Of a stretch of 64,000 nucleotides of DNA, positions 1 through 13,172 are shown one piece after another. A model generated the notes under the pieces. It had not been told where the DNA came from, did not search any database, and saw nothing but the letters and a program-made list of their open reading frames with translations. The position numbers and the translations under genes were made by a program. The DNA comes from Cunninghamia lanceolata. Lineage: Eukaryota > Streptophyta > Pinopsida > Cupressales > Cupressaceae. The stretch covers positions 3,472,001-3,536,000 of the forward strand of contig BSBN01001149.1 in assembly GCA_027924645.1 (NCBI GenBank), in the 5' to 3' direction. Position 1 is the first letter of the stretch. Every line of letters begins with the position of its first letter.

Positions 1-2479
1 AGTTTGTGCTAACCTCATTCAAGATATACGTTTACAACTATTTGCCCTATCATGTTTAACAACCGATACAAGGTATATCTTCCGACCCTGTTGAATGAAT
101 TTCTTCTGAATTGAGAATAATCTAACGATTTAACCAATAATGCTTCAACTGAAAACAAATTACGATTACAAATTGTCTTACCGACCAAATTACCATTTCC
201 AATGATAAAAAGAATATGCTGATGATATTCGTGATAAGAACATCTTGGGAAATTATTTTATCAACAGTGATTTCGTTCTAATGGGATGGTTGTTCGTCAC
301 TTGGTAGTTGCATTTGTTTCCAAGGCATTCCCATTTTCACGTAGATGCTCCAACTACAACTGTCACGAGCATTAACCTATCAAATTGTAAGAGAGTCGTA
401 ACTGTTCCCATAAAAACAAAATAAGAACGGTTTGACATATATCGCAGAGGAGGTGTAAAATTGTTATTGACTATTTTAACATTGATGTGGATGATATTTA
501 ATCAGTTTAATGACTTCTAGCAGCACCTATCCAACTCCTTCAAAATTGCAATTGATATAATTGATGGTAACACTTCAACAGTTTTCTCTCTCTAACCAAA
601 TATCCCACAAAGGCGATGGTCATAGAAAACAGAGAAAAAAAGGTTTGAGGAAGGACATTTTATGGTTTCCAAGGTCATTCTCTGAGTACACAGTGACTTG
701 TTAATACCTCATACTATAGTGTAGATTCTAAAAGAGAAGGTGCGAATGCAGAATTAACGATGGATTTCATATTTATTTCTGATAGAAATTATCAGATTGC
801 AAACTCTTTGCAAATTACAAACAGTTGATTACTGTATGTGCATAATAATTTCCCTTGGTAGCGCTGGCCCTTTAGAGGAAGTGCCAAACTCCATCAATGA
901 GATATCCGTTAAGTCTATGTTGGTTGTGTGGGCTGTTTTGCAGTCCATTGAACTAGTGCGAAGATGTGATCTATATAATGGAACCTCTCTAGAAGTGCAC
1001 CCAGGTGAAAATAGCGATCTATAGAAATAGAATGATTACAAGATATATACAAAATAGATTTGTTGCAAGGGCAACGTTAGACATTACATTGAGATACCTA
1101 TTAAATCTGCAATGGTTTTGTGAATTGCTTAAAAACTGTTGAACTGAAATAGCAGAGTGTTCCAATCTAGTTAGAATGCCATCCCATCATGATTTTGACA
1201 GAAGAGATTGCCTTTGAACGTGGCATCTAATCCAAAGGACACTGCACAAGGGGAGTTTACCAATAAAAAATGTAATGGAAGAAATGCACAAGACTAGCAT
1301 TCACATTTTACATCGTATTCTCTTACTATATCTCTTCAGTAAATGATATAAGAAATGTTTGTGCATCCATGTAAGAGTAAACATGTGTAGCTAAATGCAT
1401 CTAACCCTAACAACTCACTCAAATGTGGTTTGTTTCAGCCACTTCATAAAGGTATTACTCAGACCAATACAAGAATGCAAATGCCCGATCAAAATCTATT
1501 TCCGTTCTCTTCCTAGATGGTGGGTTTTGGTGACAGTCCAAAGGCATCGCTTATCAAACCCAATGATGACATTAAACACCGATCTTAGAGTTGCTACCAT
1601 TTTTACAATTTGATAGTTGAGGACTGTGATAATTTATAGTGCCAAATTGTTTGTTGACAGACAGTTTAATGGCTGAGAGAGAATAAGGAAATTGACAGAA
1701 GAAAATACATGGTTAAGTCTGTGCAAGGAATTTACAAGGGTGATCTGAGGGATCTGAGAAGAAGTCTGAACTATATGTTCAAAACCTACCATCTATACGC
1801 TGGTCCAAGATTGCATACCAAAGAATTGGCAGAAATACACCGTCAATGCCATGTAAAAGAGTTCGATGAGACTCCATAGGCGTTCCACTCATCATGACAA
1901 TGTTATGGCATATTAAGTCAATTACACAATAGTTGTTAAGAGATTGCAGTGTAGAGAAGGAAAGAAACTGTTGTATGATGTAGAAATTTAATGTCTGAGA
2001 GAGAAGGAGATATGCAGGGAATACATAATGGTATCTACGAAATGGAGATGACATAATGCGATTTGTGGAGATATCATTTGAATGAAAATACTTTTCAGTT
2101 TAAGGGTTTGGAGGATGGTGGGAGAAATGTAAGGAAAATTCCATTTATTATAGACCCAATGATTCACATCTAAATCCATCCATAGAAAAAAAACATTTGC
2201 AGAAGTGACAGAATGTTCAGGCAGAAAACCATTCAACCAAAAGAAATCCATTTGCAAATAAAGAAGCAATCAACCCAACATGTACATATTTAGAAAAAGA
2301 ATCAGAAGAAGAATCAAGCATTCTAAAGAACCTGGTTGCGACGTTAAATCGAGAAGTCTGTTTCAACTGCTGCAGTCCAAGTTTTTTCCTGGTCTTCTTC
2401 TCTGCTCTCCTCTTGCAATCCTCTTCCCTTTGCCATCCCCCCCTTCTCTCTGCAAATTCCCTTTTTCATAAAACAAACC
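1..2479. other. No assignable feature, possible decayed unique sequence
   Basis: I looked at both strands and found only short open frames (under about 95 codons) with no recognisable domain. The base composition is more balanced than in the AT-rich stretches further right, so it may hold remains of a gene or an old element, but I cannot name one. A pyrimidine-rich patch near 2385-2470 may already belong to the family 1 repeat that starts at about 2480. Confidence 0.4.
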
Positions 2480-3642
2480 CTTCCACCTTGTAAGGATATG
2501 ACACACGATCCTATGCCTCTCCCTCATTAAAATATATATTTTTTATTATTTTAATGGTCTAATAGTTAATTATTATTAAAATTTATGATTTTTATTAGTA
2601 TAAATATATGATTCCAACTAAATTTAATCTTTTTTATAACCAACCAACTATCTTTTATTAATAAAGTTGTAACATTACATCTATCTATAATTTTTACAAC
2701 TCTATTATAATTTATTTTATCAATTAAATTGCAAATCACGAATTACAACATGACTTACAATTAATTTATTTATTTAAATATTCATTACAACTAATTACTA
2801 CATTTAACAATACAAAGTTTCTTATAATTTTTATTTATCAATTTTACTTCCCATAAAACTATAATTTATTTACAACAATTATACTCAATTATTGACAATT
2901 ACAATTATGCTCTATTATCAACTTTTACAAATATATTTAATTATCAACATTATAATTTCCGTATAATGATTCTATTTAATGCACAACACTACCTTACACC
3001 CTTAGACACCTTCGAACCTACTTAGACTTCAAGGTATAACATTACCTATCTGTAAGTCATGATCAAATGACAGACAATGACCACAAGGGTAAACTGACAA
3101 CCAGACAACACTGACAAGGGACCCCATGTTAACTCCAAACAACTATTCCATTGGTGAAGGCATGCTCAGACCTGGTAAATCAGGTGGAGTCAGCGCCTAG
3201 TACCTGCATCCTGCAGTAACCGCACGGTTAAACATAACAAGATATATATCCACATGTAGTCATATAGTGAATGGAAATCGCAGTGGGGTAGGGTACTCGA
3301 GTGTGAGTAATACGACACTATTCCATTCACGTTCATGTATAAACAAATCACTACATTGAACAAGATTTCTAGTTACTTTTCAACAACATAAAACAATCTA
3401 TTATCTCACAATCAAATATAGTGAATAACATCAAAGCATCTATAACATCTAGTTTATTTATCAAATTGTAAAACATAAAATAAGAGAATCCAACATCAAC
3501 AACTGTTATCATCACGATTAGGTCCATAGTCAATTAACAAGATAACAAGGAATCCATCACCAAATGATCTAAGATACTGTCATAATGTCAAATACTACTA
3601 AGAAAACATCAATCTAACAGATGAAAAATTGAGGGGCACTAC
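2480..3642 (-). repeat. LTR-like repeat family 1, copy 1 (inverted relative to copies 2 and 3)
   Basis: Read on the minus strand this begins TGTAGTGCCCCTCAA at 3642. Over more than 1 kb it matches the plus-strand sequence that begins at 10473, including a shared block around 3000-3330 versus 10765-11110. A third, more diverged copy begins at 40111 with TGTAGTGCC. The TG start and length suggest a long LTR or solo LTR. I could not fix the other terminus or a target duplication. Its outer end directly abuts the 5'-truncated Copia fragment at 3643, so insertion of this repeat may be what cut that element. Confidence 0.65.
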
Positions 3643-4312
3643 AATAGATCTATGATTAGAGGATTACTTTATCTAACTCAAACCAAACTTGACATAATGC
3701 ATGTAGTTTGCCTTGTGGCAAGATTTCAGGCAGATCCAAGAGAGTCACATGTGATGGCAGTAAAGAGAATCTTGAGGTACTTAAAAGGCACACTAGATCA
3801 TGGCTTATGGTATCTAAAGGATAATGATTTCACTCTCAGTGCTTATACAGATGCTGACTAGGCTAGAGATGTTGATGACAAAAAAAGTACAAGTGGAGGT
3901 GCTTTCTTTTTGGGAAATAGATTGGTTTCATGGTTGAGCAAGAAGCAAGATTCAATCTCTTTATCAATAGCATAAGTAGAGTATATTGTAACAACATGTT
4001 GTTGTACTCAAGTGTTATGGATGAACAAACATTGATGGACATAAGAGTTGTGCATGAAGATCAAGTTACAATCATCTGTGACAAGACAAGTGCTATAAAC
4101 ATTTCAAAACTCCAGTGATGCACTCAAGAATAAAGCGTATATCTATAAGGTATCACTTTTTGAGGGAAAAGGTGAAAGAGAATGAAGTTAAGTTGGAATA
4201 TGTGTCCACAAATGATCATATAGTAGATATTTCCACTAAGCCTCTACCTAAGGATACTTTTGAGTATCTCAGAGAAAAATTAGGGGTCATTACCCCTCCT
4301 GCTTTGAACTAA
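3643..4312 (+). pseudogene. Ty1-copia pol 3' fragment (end of RT and RNase H)
   Basis: Reading frames on the plus strand give the C-terminal part of a Copia polyprotein. The RT tail (YLTQTKLDIMHVV, then AVKRILRYLKGT) is followed by RNase H with AYTDAD-stop-ARD and a KSTSGGAFFLG stretch. It ends with HSRIKRISIRYHFLREKV and IVDISTKPLPKDTFEYLREKLGV, the typical Copia C-terminus. The frame is broken. There is a TAG at about 3858 where tryptophan is expected, a TAA near 3974, and a frameshift near 4109-4115 just before the HSRIK block. Gag, protease, integrase and most of RT are missing, so this is the 3' remnant of an element, followed in order by a polypurine tract and a 3' LTR. Confidence 0.9.
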
Positions 4313-4621
4313 GATGCAAAGGAATGCATCAGTCCAGTGGTGCCCAAAGATTCATTCTTTGATCTAGATTTATGTTCTAAGAGGTACTTCTTAGGGGTAG
4401 TAGCTGAATGATGATAAAGAAAGTGCTAAGTATAGAGAATGTTTAGTTTGATCATAGCAGAAGAGTGCAGGTATGTGCCATTTGCCATTGATGTCAAAGG
4501 GGGAGAGAAATCATGTGAAAAAATCAAAGAAGATAAGATCACAAATGTGTAAAAAGGAAGGGGGAGAATCTTGTCTTGATGGTCTTTACAGTTTTTCATA
4601 TCATATGTTGCCATCAATGAC

Positions 4622-4633
4622 AAAGTGGGAGAT
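4622..4633 (+). other. Polypurine tract of the Copia fragment
   Basis: A purine run (AAAGTGGGAGA) lies immediately before the TGTTGCAAGT start of the 3' LTR. This is the expected plus-strand primer position for Copia elements. Confidence 0.7.
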
Positions 4634-6093
4634 TGTTGCAAGTATGTGCCTAATCGGTGTTGTCATTGGTGTTAATTGTTCTCTTGTTTTGATGCTTGAT
4701 TGTAATGAGTTAGATGCTTTGTATTTGCCTACATAAGTATTGGAGATCTAGATATTGAGGATACTGAGAAAATTTGCCCCTTCGATGGTAACAGTGTGTT
4801 GTAGTGTTTCTTGTGTATTGCAAAAGAATAGTCCAGTAGATTTTTTGGCATTGCCTACAAGATGAATATCTTTATCTATAGATTGGAAATTATTTAGAGG
4901 CATTCCTGAAGATGTTATGTTCCAAGTTTCAACCTCTGATATGAAGATTTGAGTGAGTTATGTTCACCAGAGTGAAAATAGCTTTTTCTGTATGTTTAAT
5001 GGTGACAAGGAGAAAGTATTATGCTCCGCATTCCTCCACATTGAAGTATTTTTGTCTATGGTTCTAGGGATAAGTTTGAGATGATGTTATGTGCCTTCAA
5101 CTACAATGGTTCATGATTTGGTAGTCTGCAAGTGATCTTTTCATTATGACAGTGACTCGTAGTGTTGGTTATGTGCTCCAGTTTGAAGAATCTTTTTCAC
5201 ACAGTGGTTAGAGGTTGTGTGATTGTTTTTGATGATTACAATGTGCTTGTGGATGTCTCCTAATCATGTTCCTACCTTTGTATTGGTCTACAAAGAAAAG
5301 TTTGGATTGTGAAAGAAGAATGTTCGTAGAAGACTTAGTGTAAACTCCAGTCTTGGCTGACTTGGTTGTTTTCATCAATTGCGGAGATGCATTGAAGATT
5401 GTAGAAGCATGTTGTGTTGTGGAAGATTGTGTTTGAGTCCTATCTAAGGCATGGCATGTTCATCATACTTCTATACATCCTTCCTTAGCTAAATTTTGTA
5501 ATAGATCTAGACCTATTTCTATGTATGTTTTGTAATGCCAACCTTGGAGATTGTCCCAATAGTTGATGAATGTAATGCCAACCTTGATGTACATTTTAAG
5601 GTTGATGAATTGTATAAAGGCTTGTAATTTAGTTGCAAAAAAAGTGTGACTTGTGAAAGATACAAAGATAAGTACAAAGTAGAGTAGAGAAAAGGAGAAG
5701 TATTACACTTCAATATAACTAAACTCAAGCATAGAGTAGATGCTATTAAATCAATTCACAAATCCCTGGTAGTGAGCCACCCCTTGGTAGTGAGCTGATC
5801 TTTGTAGTGAGCATTTTGGGCAGTGAACCCCGTAGGCAACGAGCCTCTAATTTTTGGTATTGTTATAAATTATATATTTCTGTGAGCTAGCATCCACCAT
5901 GGTTTTTCCCTTATAGGGTTTTCTACGAAAAATCTAGTGTCTCATGTGTTGAATGTGCAATTGTGATTAAGTTTATGCTTTCATGCTTTTATGGTTGAAT
6001 CTGATTATCTGTAGTTAATAGTAGATGGTTTAATAGTAAAAAAGTGTTAAGTTTTTGTGACAATTGATTCAACCCCCTCTCAGTTGTCTTACA
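4634..6093 (+). repeat. 3' LTR of the Copia fragment
   Basis: The sequence starts TGTTGCAAGT right after the polypurine tract and ends near CAGTTGTCTTACA, giving a TG...CA unit of about 1.46 kb. The last 300 bases resemble the fragment at 58226-58580: both contain a gagcc/gggcag block, a TTTTTCCCTT block, and the terminal CAATTGATTCA followed by a C-rich run and TCAGTTGTC. No 5' LTR is present, so age and target duplication cannot be judged. Confidence 0.75.
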
Positions 6094-7944
6094 AGGGATG
6101 TTCTAAAATAGTCAAATAGGTGAAAATTTTATTTAATGGAGGTTAGTTTATTCATATTAGCATATTTTAGAGGGGGGATTATTTATGCAATATACCAATT
6201 TTTTAAAATCAAAAGTTTGGAAATCAAATAAAATTTTCAAATCAAATCAATTGCAATGTTTGGTATTTGAGGTACCTTTGGTTCACATTTATCGGGTAAG
6301 CTATAGTGATGAAACTACTATATCCAATGCCTAATATAGTTGTAAGAATGGTATTTGTTGCTTCATCCCTATAAAACATGAGGGAGAAATAAATACTTTC
6401 ATTTTTTTTCCCTTCGGTACCCATCTGTTTCTATTGTATGGTATATATCTTGATTGAAAAAATTTGATTTCTTTTTAAGCAGGTGTCATTGATTGGATGA
6501 ATCCTCTTTACATGTTGTCTGTGTACCACCTCTCTACTCTCATGTGCTTTGACATCACTTTCATTTACTGATAGGTATATCGAAAGGATGAGCTTCTTCC
6601 ACATACCAATGGGTATATCAGAATGGTGAGCATATTGAGAAGTTGGATATATTGGTCTAGTGGTATGTCACAACCCTCATCTCTAGGAACTTTTAACTAG
6701 TTATTCATAATATAATTATTTGAGCAATTAATTAGTTGTGGGTTATTCAATTATTTAATTATTTAACTAATGGAAAAGTAGTAATAATAGTAATTAAAAT
6801 TAATAAATAAATAATAATAAAATTTAAATAAAACATTTAATTTGGATAAACCTTATTTTCTAATAAATAAATAATAAGTACTATAAATAAAATTAAAGAA
6901 AAAAAATTATAAAGATAATAGAAAAAAAAAAGAAAAGAAGAAAAGGATATATTAAAAATATTTTCAAATAGTGTTTTAAAAACAAAGTTTTTTTAGAAAA
7001 AAATAAATAAATAAAAAATAAAACAAATAGAATAAGCAAAAGAAAATAGAAGAGTTTTTTAATTTCATATAAATAAAAGGAGATGATATAAAGAAAATCA
7101 ACCTATTTTTTTAGGAAGGAAGAAGATTGAAAGTTTATTGTTTTACACAAGAATTGAGTAGAAAATCTATTTAGGTTTGGCTTTGTATTTTATAAAAGGA
7201 TTCAAGGTAGGATCTATTTATGAAAAGTTTTAAAAAACATTTGATTTTCATAGTAAGCAATGAATTTAGAATTTTTAATAAAAAATTATTGATTGTTGAT
7301 TATATTGTGTTTTAGGAAGAACGAAAATATGAATTAAAAACTTAGTATTCATGGGAATTTATTTGTGAAACTAGTTGTTGTAAGATGGAAATCTACGATT
7401 GCTTTTGCAATAAGAAACCTAGAAATGGTTAAAAAGATATTCATCTTTGTAAATTTAAAACTTAGATTTGAATTAAGATTGAAACCTAAATGATTAGAAG
7501 ATTCAAATTAAAATTTTATTATGTGTCTTTTGTATATGAAACTCTCTTTGAAAATGGGTTTTAAAGAAAATCTTTTGATGGATATGAACTACTGATTTTT
7601 TTTCTTCAATAAATCTTTGCACCTACTTAATCATTATATCTCCTTCTAGTGCAAATACTATTATTAATAGTTCCCATCAGAGCCTAAATTTGATGGTCAC
7701 CCTGCTTGTCAAGTATTTTTTTTTTATGACGGTTATCCAAAGGTTCCCTTAAAATAGTATGACATATCTTAGTATCAGTAAAATTATATATAAGCCAAAT
7801 ATATATATCATCACAATTCTATATAAATTCTGACAATCTATCCAAAATCTTTCCTTTCATATGATACAATCTTTTAAAAAAAATTATTGTATTTTACAAT
7901 GAAAATGCCTAAATAAAGCCATACGACCATCGAATTTAGGTCAT
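6094..7944. other. AT-rich stretch without a gene; possible LTR terminus at 6666
   Basis: Only short open frames occur. A possible LTR-like start, TGTCACAACCCTCATC, lies at 6666 and is followed by a very AT-rich region (about 6700-7100). I found no matching terminus or second copy, so this is a weak call. Confidence 0.3.
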
Positions 7945-8340
7945 GGTTCCCATTGTAATTGATGGATGAACAAAAAAAGATTATGTGTGTGTGTGTGTTG
8001 GTTGGTTGAGGGAGAGTATTAATTAAAATATTTTATAAACATATTTACTTCAATCTAATTACCTCTTACTACAATACATAAAAGAAAACAAATGGTAGGT
8101 ACTAGCCACTACGTGATACTTGTTAAGAGTTCCCATTGTAATTGATGGATGAACAAAAAAATATTTTATAAACATATTTACTTCAATCTAATTACCTCTT
8201 ACTACAATACATAAAAAAAAATAAATGGTAGGTACTAGATACTATGTGACACTTGTTAATAATTCCCATTGTAATTGATGGACAAACAAAAGAAGATTAT
8301 ATGTGTATGCGTGTGATGGTTGAGGGAGAGTATTAGTTAT
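7945..8340 (+). repeat. Local tandem triplication
   Basis: Three tandem units each begin with TTCCCATTGTAATTGATGGA (about 7946, 8130 and 8263). The first two share the following ATTTTATAAACATATTTACTT and GGTAGGTACTAG blocks. The first and third share an AAGATTATRTGTGT stretch. The middle copy lacks the TG-rich part, so it looks like duplication followed by internal deletion. Confidence 0.85.
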
Positions 8341-8524
8341 GCCATCAATAGTCTATGCTATTAATAACAACAGTGCAAGTAGTAGCCACCACAAGAGCCT
8401 CAGACAAAGTTTTTACTATTTCAGCGCCAGCTGCTAGCTAGCGCATCCATGTGATTTGTACATTTGGCAGCAAAGTCTATGCCTCATTGAATAACCTTGT
8501 ACATCTTCTTTATTGCCAATATTG

Positions 8525-10472
8525 TAATGCTCCGCCATGCAACCCTAGAGATAAGTTTAACTAAGCAATAAAGAGGGTGAATTTTTTATTTTTAAAATAG
8601 AAGTAATGATAACAAAAGATAAAAATGTCTATAATCAACAAGTTAAACTAGCATCTCTAGGGATTACACAGCTACATTATTGAAATTATACAACAATCAA
8701 CAACATACATAGTTTAATTGAATTAAACCAACTCAATCAAACCAACATATTTCATTACGACTTCTAAATACTTCAAGAAGTTTGCATTAAGATTACAAGT
8801 ACAAAATAGCATGTCTTACAAGAGGAATTACATAGTTTCATTGTTACAAAAGCTCTTTTTCTGAACACATCAAATTAGATAATGAATTCCACTAATACAT
8901 AGATCTAGATGCAAATAGTACAAATAACAGTCTTCAAATACAGGTGCAAACTAGAATCATGAGAGTTACATCTTCTTTACATGTGAGCCTTGATGCCAAT
9001 GAACCAATGGAATAAAGCACAACCACCCAGCCATGTGGAACCCTGAGGTCCAACCCCCGTGCTAGGAGATAATAATGAGGTCCCATGACAATAGACAGAC
9101 AGGTAGACAGTAGTCTAAAAGGAACAAGAACTACACATGACTCCATTACAACATAGGTAACTAACACAAGTATCTCAACAACACTTTCGGAGGCAATCAC
9201 ATAACGAATGGAGAAAAATAATTAGGGCATTCTAGACTACAGTAGGGATGAGTGTCATCGCATGGTCCTAACATGGGTTACCCTAACAGTCTCTAAATAA
9301 ATGTCAGCCCCCATCCTTGGGTTACTCTGACAGTCTCTCGCTAGGTGTTGGCCCCCATCTATGGTTACCCTAACAGTCTCTTACTAGACGTTGACCCCAT
9401 AGGATGACACATGCAAAACCAACATTCCTTTCATGAGGACAAGGAAGGTGATCTTGCCAACCAGGCCTTCTCATCCCATCCTTAGCCTGAATGAGCACTA
9501 CACACATGGGTGAGGAATCCAAATATCTTATTAAATGAATTAACTACCCAACCCCCTAGGTTAATTATTAGGTTATCACTAGATTACAACTTTCAAAGGG
9601 TTATCCCAACAGCCACTTTGGGCACTGACCCCACAATGAAAGCCACTGTCCTACACGCACATGGTAACCCTAACCATCTAACAATAAAATTTATCACATG
9701 ACAAGTATACCATGATAATACAAGGCATGTTTCCTCTTGCATACCGATATCATCACAAAATACAATCTCAAATATCAATGCCCAAAACAACAATCTCCCT
9801 TATTAACAACACAAAAACCTCATACCAACAGGAGGCATCATAACTCCTCCACATCACAACATTACAAAGGATCAAAAGTACCCTAAGCCTCTAAAGCAAC
9901 CACTAAAATGTAAAGGTTAATACAAACATTACAACTCATTTCTAAATCAATCCTACTTACTTCTATAGGCTTGTATTTTTGACAATATGAACTACTGATA
10001 GAATTTACAATATGCATAATTTGGAAAGACACTAAATGAGTGGGATTCCTAAACTAAAGACATACTCGTGAAAGAATAATAGTTAAACAACACTAGATTA
10101 ACATGATGACAAATTACATTAATACGACAACAAATTTAAGGAACTATTTTATCCCTTATCCTATTTTTTTTTTTAAATAACAAAACTAATGATCTATTCA
10201 AAACATCATCATTACAACATTTAATTAAGATTTAAGTTAACAAATATTCTAGTGTAAATTATTAATGAATAAATATTTTCTTTATAAATAGGTAACATGA
10301 CTAAATACCTTTTATCCTACTTTTCTAATAATAAATTTACTAATTTTAATTAATAGTTAAGTATCATATCTATACTCTATTTGAACTAATTTAAATCCTA
10401 ATATCTAGATTTTACTACATTCGAATGAAAGAACCATCATAAGTATTATATTTACAATCAAGGTCAAAGGTG
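8525..10472 (+). repeat. LTR-like repeat family 2, copy 1
   Basis: The unit starts TGTAATGCTCCGCC. From there to about 9790 it is the diverged reverse complement of 14600-15974. The clearest shared blocks are 9030-9120 versus 15390-15480 and 9275-9570 versus 14940-15230. The start resembles many plant LTRs. It stops where family 1 copy 2 begins (10473), so either family 1 inserted here or the two are neighbours. Part after 9790 is AT-rich and its membership is not proven. Confidence 0.6.
9275..9400 (+). repeat. Tandem 44-bp subrepeat inside family 2
   Basis: About three units of 43-44 bp start at 9275, 9319 and 9362. Each has a GGTTACYCTRACAGTCTC block and most have a GCCCCCATC block. The other family 2 copy has matching GGGGGCC...GACAACCCA units at about 14895-15230 on the opposite strand, so the subrepeat is an old property of the family. 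Confidence 0.8.
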
Positions 10473-11720
10473 TAGTGCAACTCAACTCGTCGTCTATTAG
10501 ATTGATGTTTGCTTAGTTGTATTAGACTTTATGACAGTATCTTAGACCGTAGATGATGGATCTCTTGTTATCTTGTTACTTTATTATGGACCTAATTGTG
10601 ATGATAACAGATATTGATGTTGGAATAGGTTATTTTATGCTTTACAATTTGATGAATGAACTAGATGTTATAGATGCTTTGATGTTATTCACTATATGGG
10701 ATTGGAAGATAGTTAATCAGTTTATGTTGTTGACTAGTAAATGGAAATCTTGCTCAATATAGTTAAATGTTTATACATAAACGTGAATGGAACAGTGTCG
10801 TATTACTCGCTCTCAAGTACCCTACCTCACTGCGATTTCCATTCACTATAGGACTGTATGTGGATATATATCTTGAATGTTTAACCGTGCATTGCTGCAG
10901 GATATAGGTACCAGGCACCGACTCCACCTGATTTACCAGGTCTGAGCGTGCCTTCGCCAATGGATTAGTTGTTTGGAGTTAACGTGAGGTCCCATGTCAG
11001 TGTTGTCTGGTTGTCAGTTTATCCTTTTGGTCATTGTCTGTCATTTGATCATGACTTGCAGACAGGTAATATTGTACCTTGGAGTCTAACTAGGTTAGAA
11101 AGTGTCTAAGTGTGTAAGGTGTCATTGTGCTTTAATTAGAATCATATTACGGAAATTATAATGTTGATAATTAAATATATTTATAAAAGATACTATTGAG
11201 CATAATGTCGATAGTTGTTAATTATTGTTGTAAATAAATTATTATTTTATTAGAACTATAGTTGTTAAATAAAGATTGTAAGAAATTTTGTATTATTTAA
11301 TATAATATTATTTGCAATAAATATTTAAATAAATAAAATAGTTGTAAGTTATGTTGTAATTAGTGATTTACAACTTAATTAATAAAATAAATTAATGCAA
11401 TATTATAACTTTATTAATAACAATTTGGTTGGTCGGCTATAAAGAAATTAAATGTTGTTAGAATTGTGTGTTAATATTTAAAAAAGAGTAACCTCTTGGG
11501 ATCATTAAATTAAATAAAAATATATCTTGAGAAGGGAGATGCACAGGATCGCATGCCGAGTTCCTTGGAAGAGGAAAGGGACTGTTTTATAAAAGGGAAG
11601 TTTGTAGAGGCAAGGAGGGGGGGGATTTTGGTAGGAAAAAGAAGAAGGGATTACAGAAGGAGCAGAAGAAGATTGGAGAGCTGGAGGATTGAAGCTGCAA
11701 ATAGCATTCTACTCATGGCC
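10473..11720 (+). repeat. LTR-like repeat family 1, copy 2
   Basis: The unit starts TGTAGTGCAACTC and matches the reverse complement of 2480-3642 through its whole length. Shared blocks include the GTGAATGGAA...GTGTCGTATTACTC region and the CCGACTCCACCTGATTTACC block (about 10770-10940). The similarity runs through an AT-rich zone to a purine-rich stretch near 11530-11660. I could not see a clear 3' terminus or target duplication. Confidence 0.65.
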
Positions 11721-12673
11721 AGCCAAGCGAAAGGAACTAGGTGCCATTATTTTGATATATCTGTCTCACGAATTTGCTTAATTTTACCTATATATGTATT
11801 GTGACTGCTTCTCTGTTCAACAAATCCATTTTTTTGCTTGTGTCCTTCAATTTCATATCTGCCTTCCTTATCAACTATTTTATGTTTAAATCAGGTTTAT
11901 GTAGCTTTGTCATTGGTTTAGGTTCCATTTGACATAAGCGTCGACCTGCATTTAGACCATCCTCGTGCCTTCTTTCGCACCAGTTGATTGGCATTCAATG
12001 TCAATAAACTGTTCCTTCTGCTAGTGTGTCAGTCTTGTGTGGGATTCTAGCTTTCGATTTGGTGTTGTTCAAGTGTATCCAAATCATCTCAGCATCTGTT
12101 AAATGATTTTGGCCTTTAGCTTTTGGGGCTATTGCATCCTTTTTGGAAGATAGCTCTTTCCGGACATACACAGTATAAATAGTCTCTTTGCAGGACCGTC
12201 ATCTTTGACACTCCTGGAAGATGGTATTCGTGAGTAGTATTAATTTAAACTATGTAGAAACTTGTAAATACCTATCGACGCCTTCCCATTTTTCCCATTT
12301 TATGTTCCACTTGTGACACCAACGTTTCAGCTATAATGCCATTCTGGATGTTACTTTGAATGATCCAATTTTTAGTCTAGCATTTTATATGGAGCGATTC
12401 ACATTAGGGATAATAAGGTTAGTATTTTGCATGGTTTGATGATTCAATCTTTATCACATCGGTGTGGGTCTAGTACTTTCAGGATCCAAACAAAATAGCA
12501 GCATCACCGTGTATACTCCTAAGCCTAAATTCATATGTGATCGGCTTGCACCATGAGGTTGCATCCATATCAACCAGCACAGATGCAACCAGTATCTTAC
12601 TGATAAAAATTTTAGGGTGTTTTCTATAGGGCCCGCACAGCCAAGGAGTCAACCATGCACACATATTAAATGG
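11721..12673. other. No assignable feature
   Basis: Short open frames only. A 61-codon minus-strand frame at 12479-12664 lies just downstream of the LRR kinase fragment but does not resemble the next part of that family, so I do not join it to that fragment. Confidence 0.4.
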
Positions 12674-13172
12674 CTATAGATAAGTGCAATTACCGTCCTC
12701 GGGGGGAATTGACCCAATAAACTGGTTTGACGAAAGATCAATTGCCACAAGAAAGGGAAGCCATTTGCAGAGATCGCTTGGAATTTGGCCTGAAAGACTA
12801 TTACCGGAGAGATCCAAGTTTGTCATACTCCCACAGTACTTCAAGCCTCTGGGGAACTCTCCCGAAAGTCCCATCACAGGGAGCTAACGCTTAGCACTTT
12901 GCCGTCATCGTTATGCCAGCACTCAACTCCCTGAAAGTTGCAGATAAACCCCTGGCTGCTGTTCCCAAACCGCCACGTTAAAGAGACAGATTTGGATCAG
13001 TCAATTCTTTTTTAGTCTGGTCGAGGCATAGTATGTCATCTTCAGGAAACTGTGGCTTTTGGTTGATGCTGTGGCATGCAGGCAGCTCAAACAACACGAA
13101 ATACAGCAGGATAAAATATCCAACATTGTCATGGCATCTGCAGCGCAGCTCATCTAACAATAACACCAGCAC
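12674..13172 (-). pseudogene. LRR receptor-like kinase fragment, BIR type, frameshifted and truncated
   Basis: The minus strand encodes the N-terminus of an LRR receptor-like kinase of the BIR class (BAK1-interacting receptor-like, At5g48380/At1g27190 group). Visible parts, in order: a hydrophobic leader (VGYFILLYFVLFEL); the N-cap with EDDILCLDQTKKEL and NSSQGFICNFQGVECWH; then repeats MGLSGEFPRGLKYC, MTNLDLSGNSLSGQIPSDL, LVAIDLSSNQFIGSIPPE and GNCTYL. Near 12880-12890 the frame shifts; adding one base there would join VLSV to LPVMGLSGEF, so a 1-bp deletion is likely. The frame ends at a stop just after GNCTYL. The rest of the LRRs, the membrane segment and the kinase are absent. In this family it normally acts at the plasma membrane in immune and growth signalling; this copy cannot. 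Confidence 0.88.

Noticed and set aside
7945..9400. Tandem repeats as a CRISPR array
   Set aside because: Units are directly adjacent or irregular, without constant-length unique spacers, and the DNA is plant nuclear.
12479..12664. 61-codon frame as the continuation of the LRR kinase
   Set aside because: It lacks LRR consensus residues and does not follow the expected sequence after GNCTYL.
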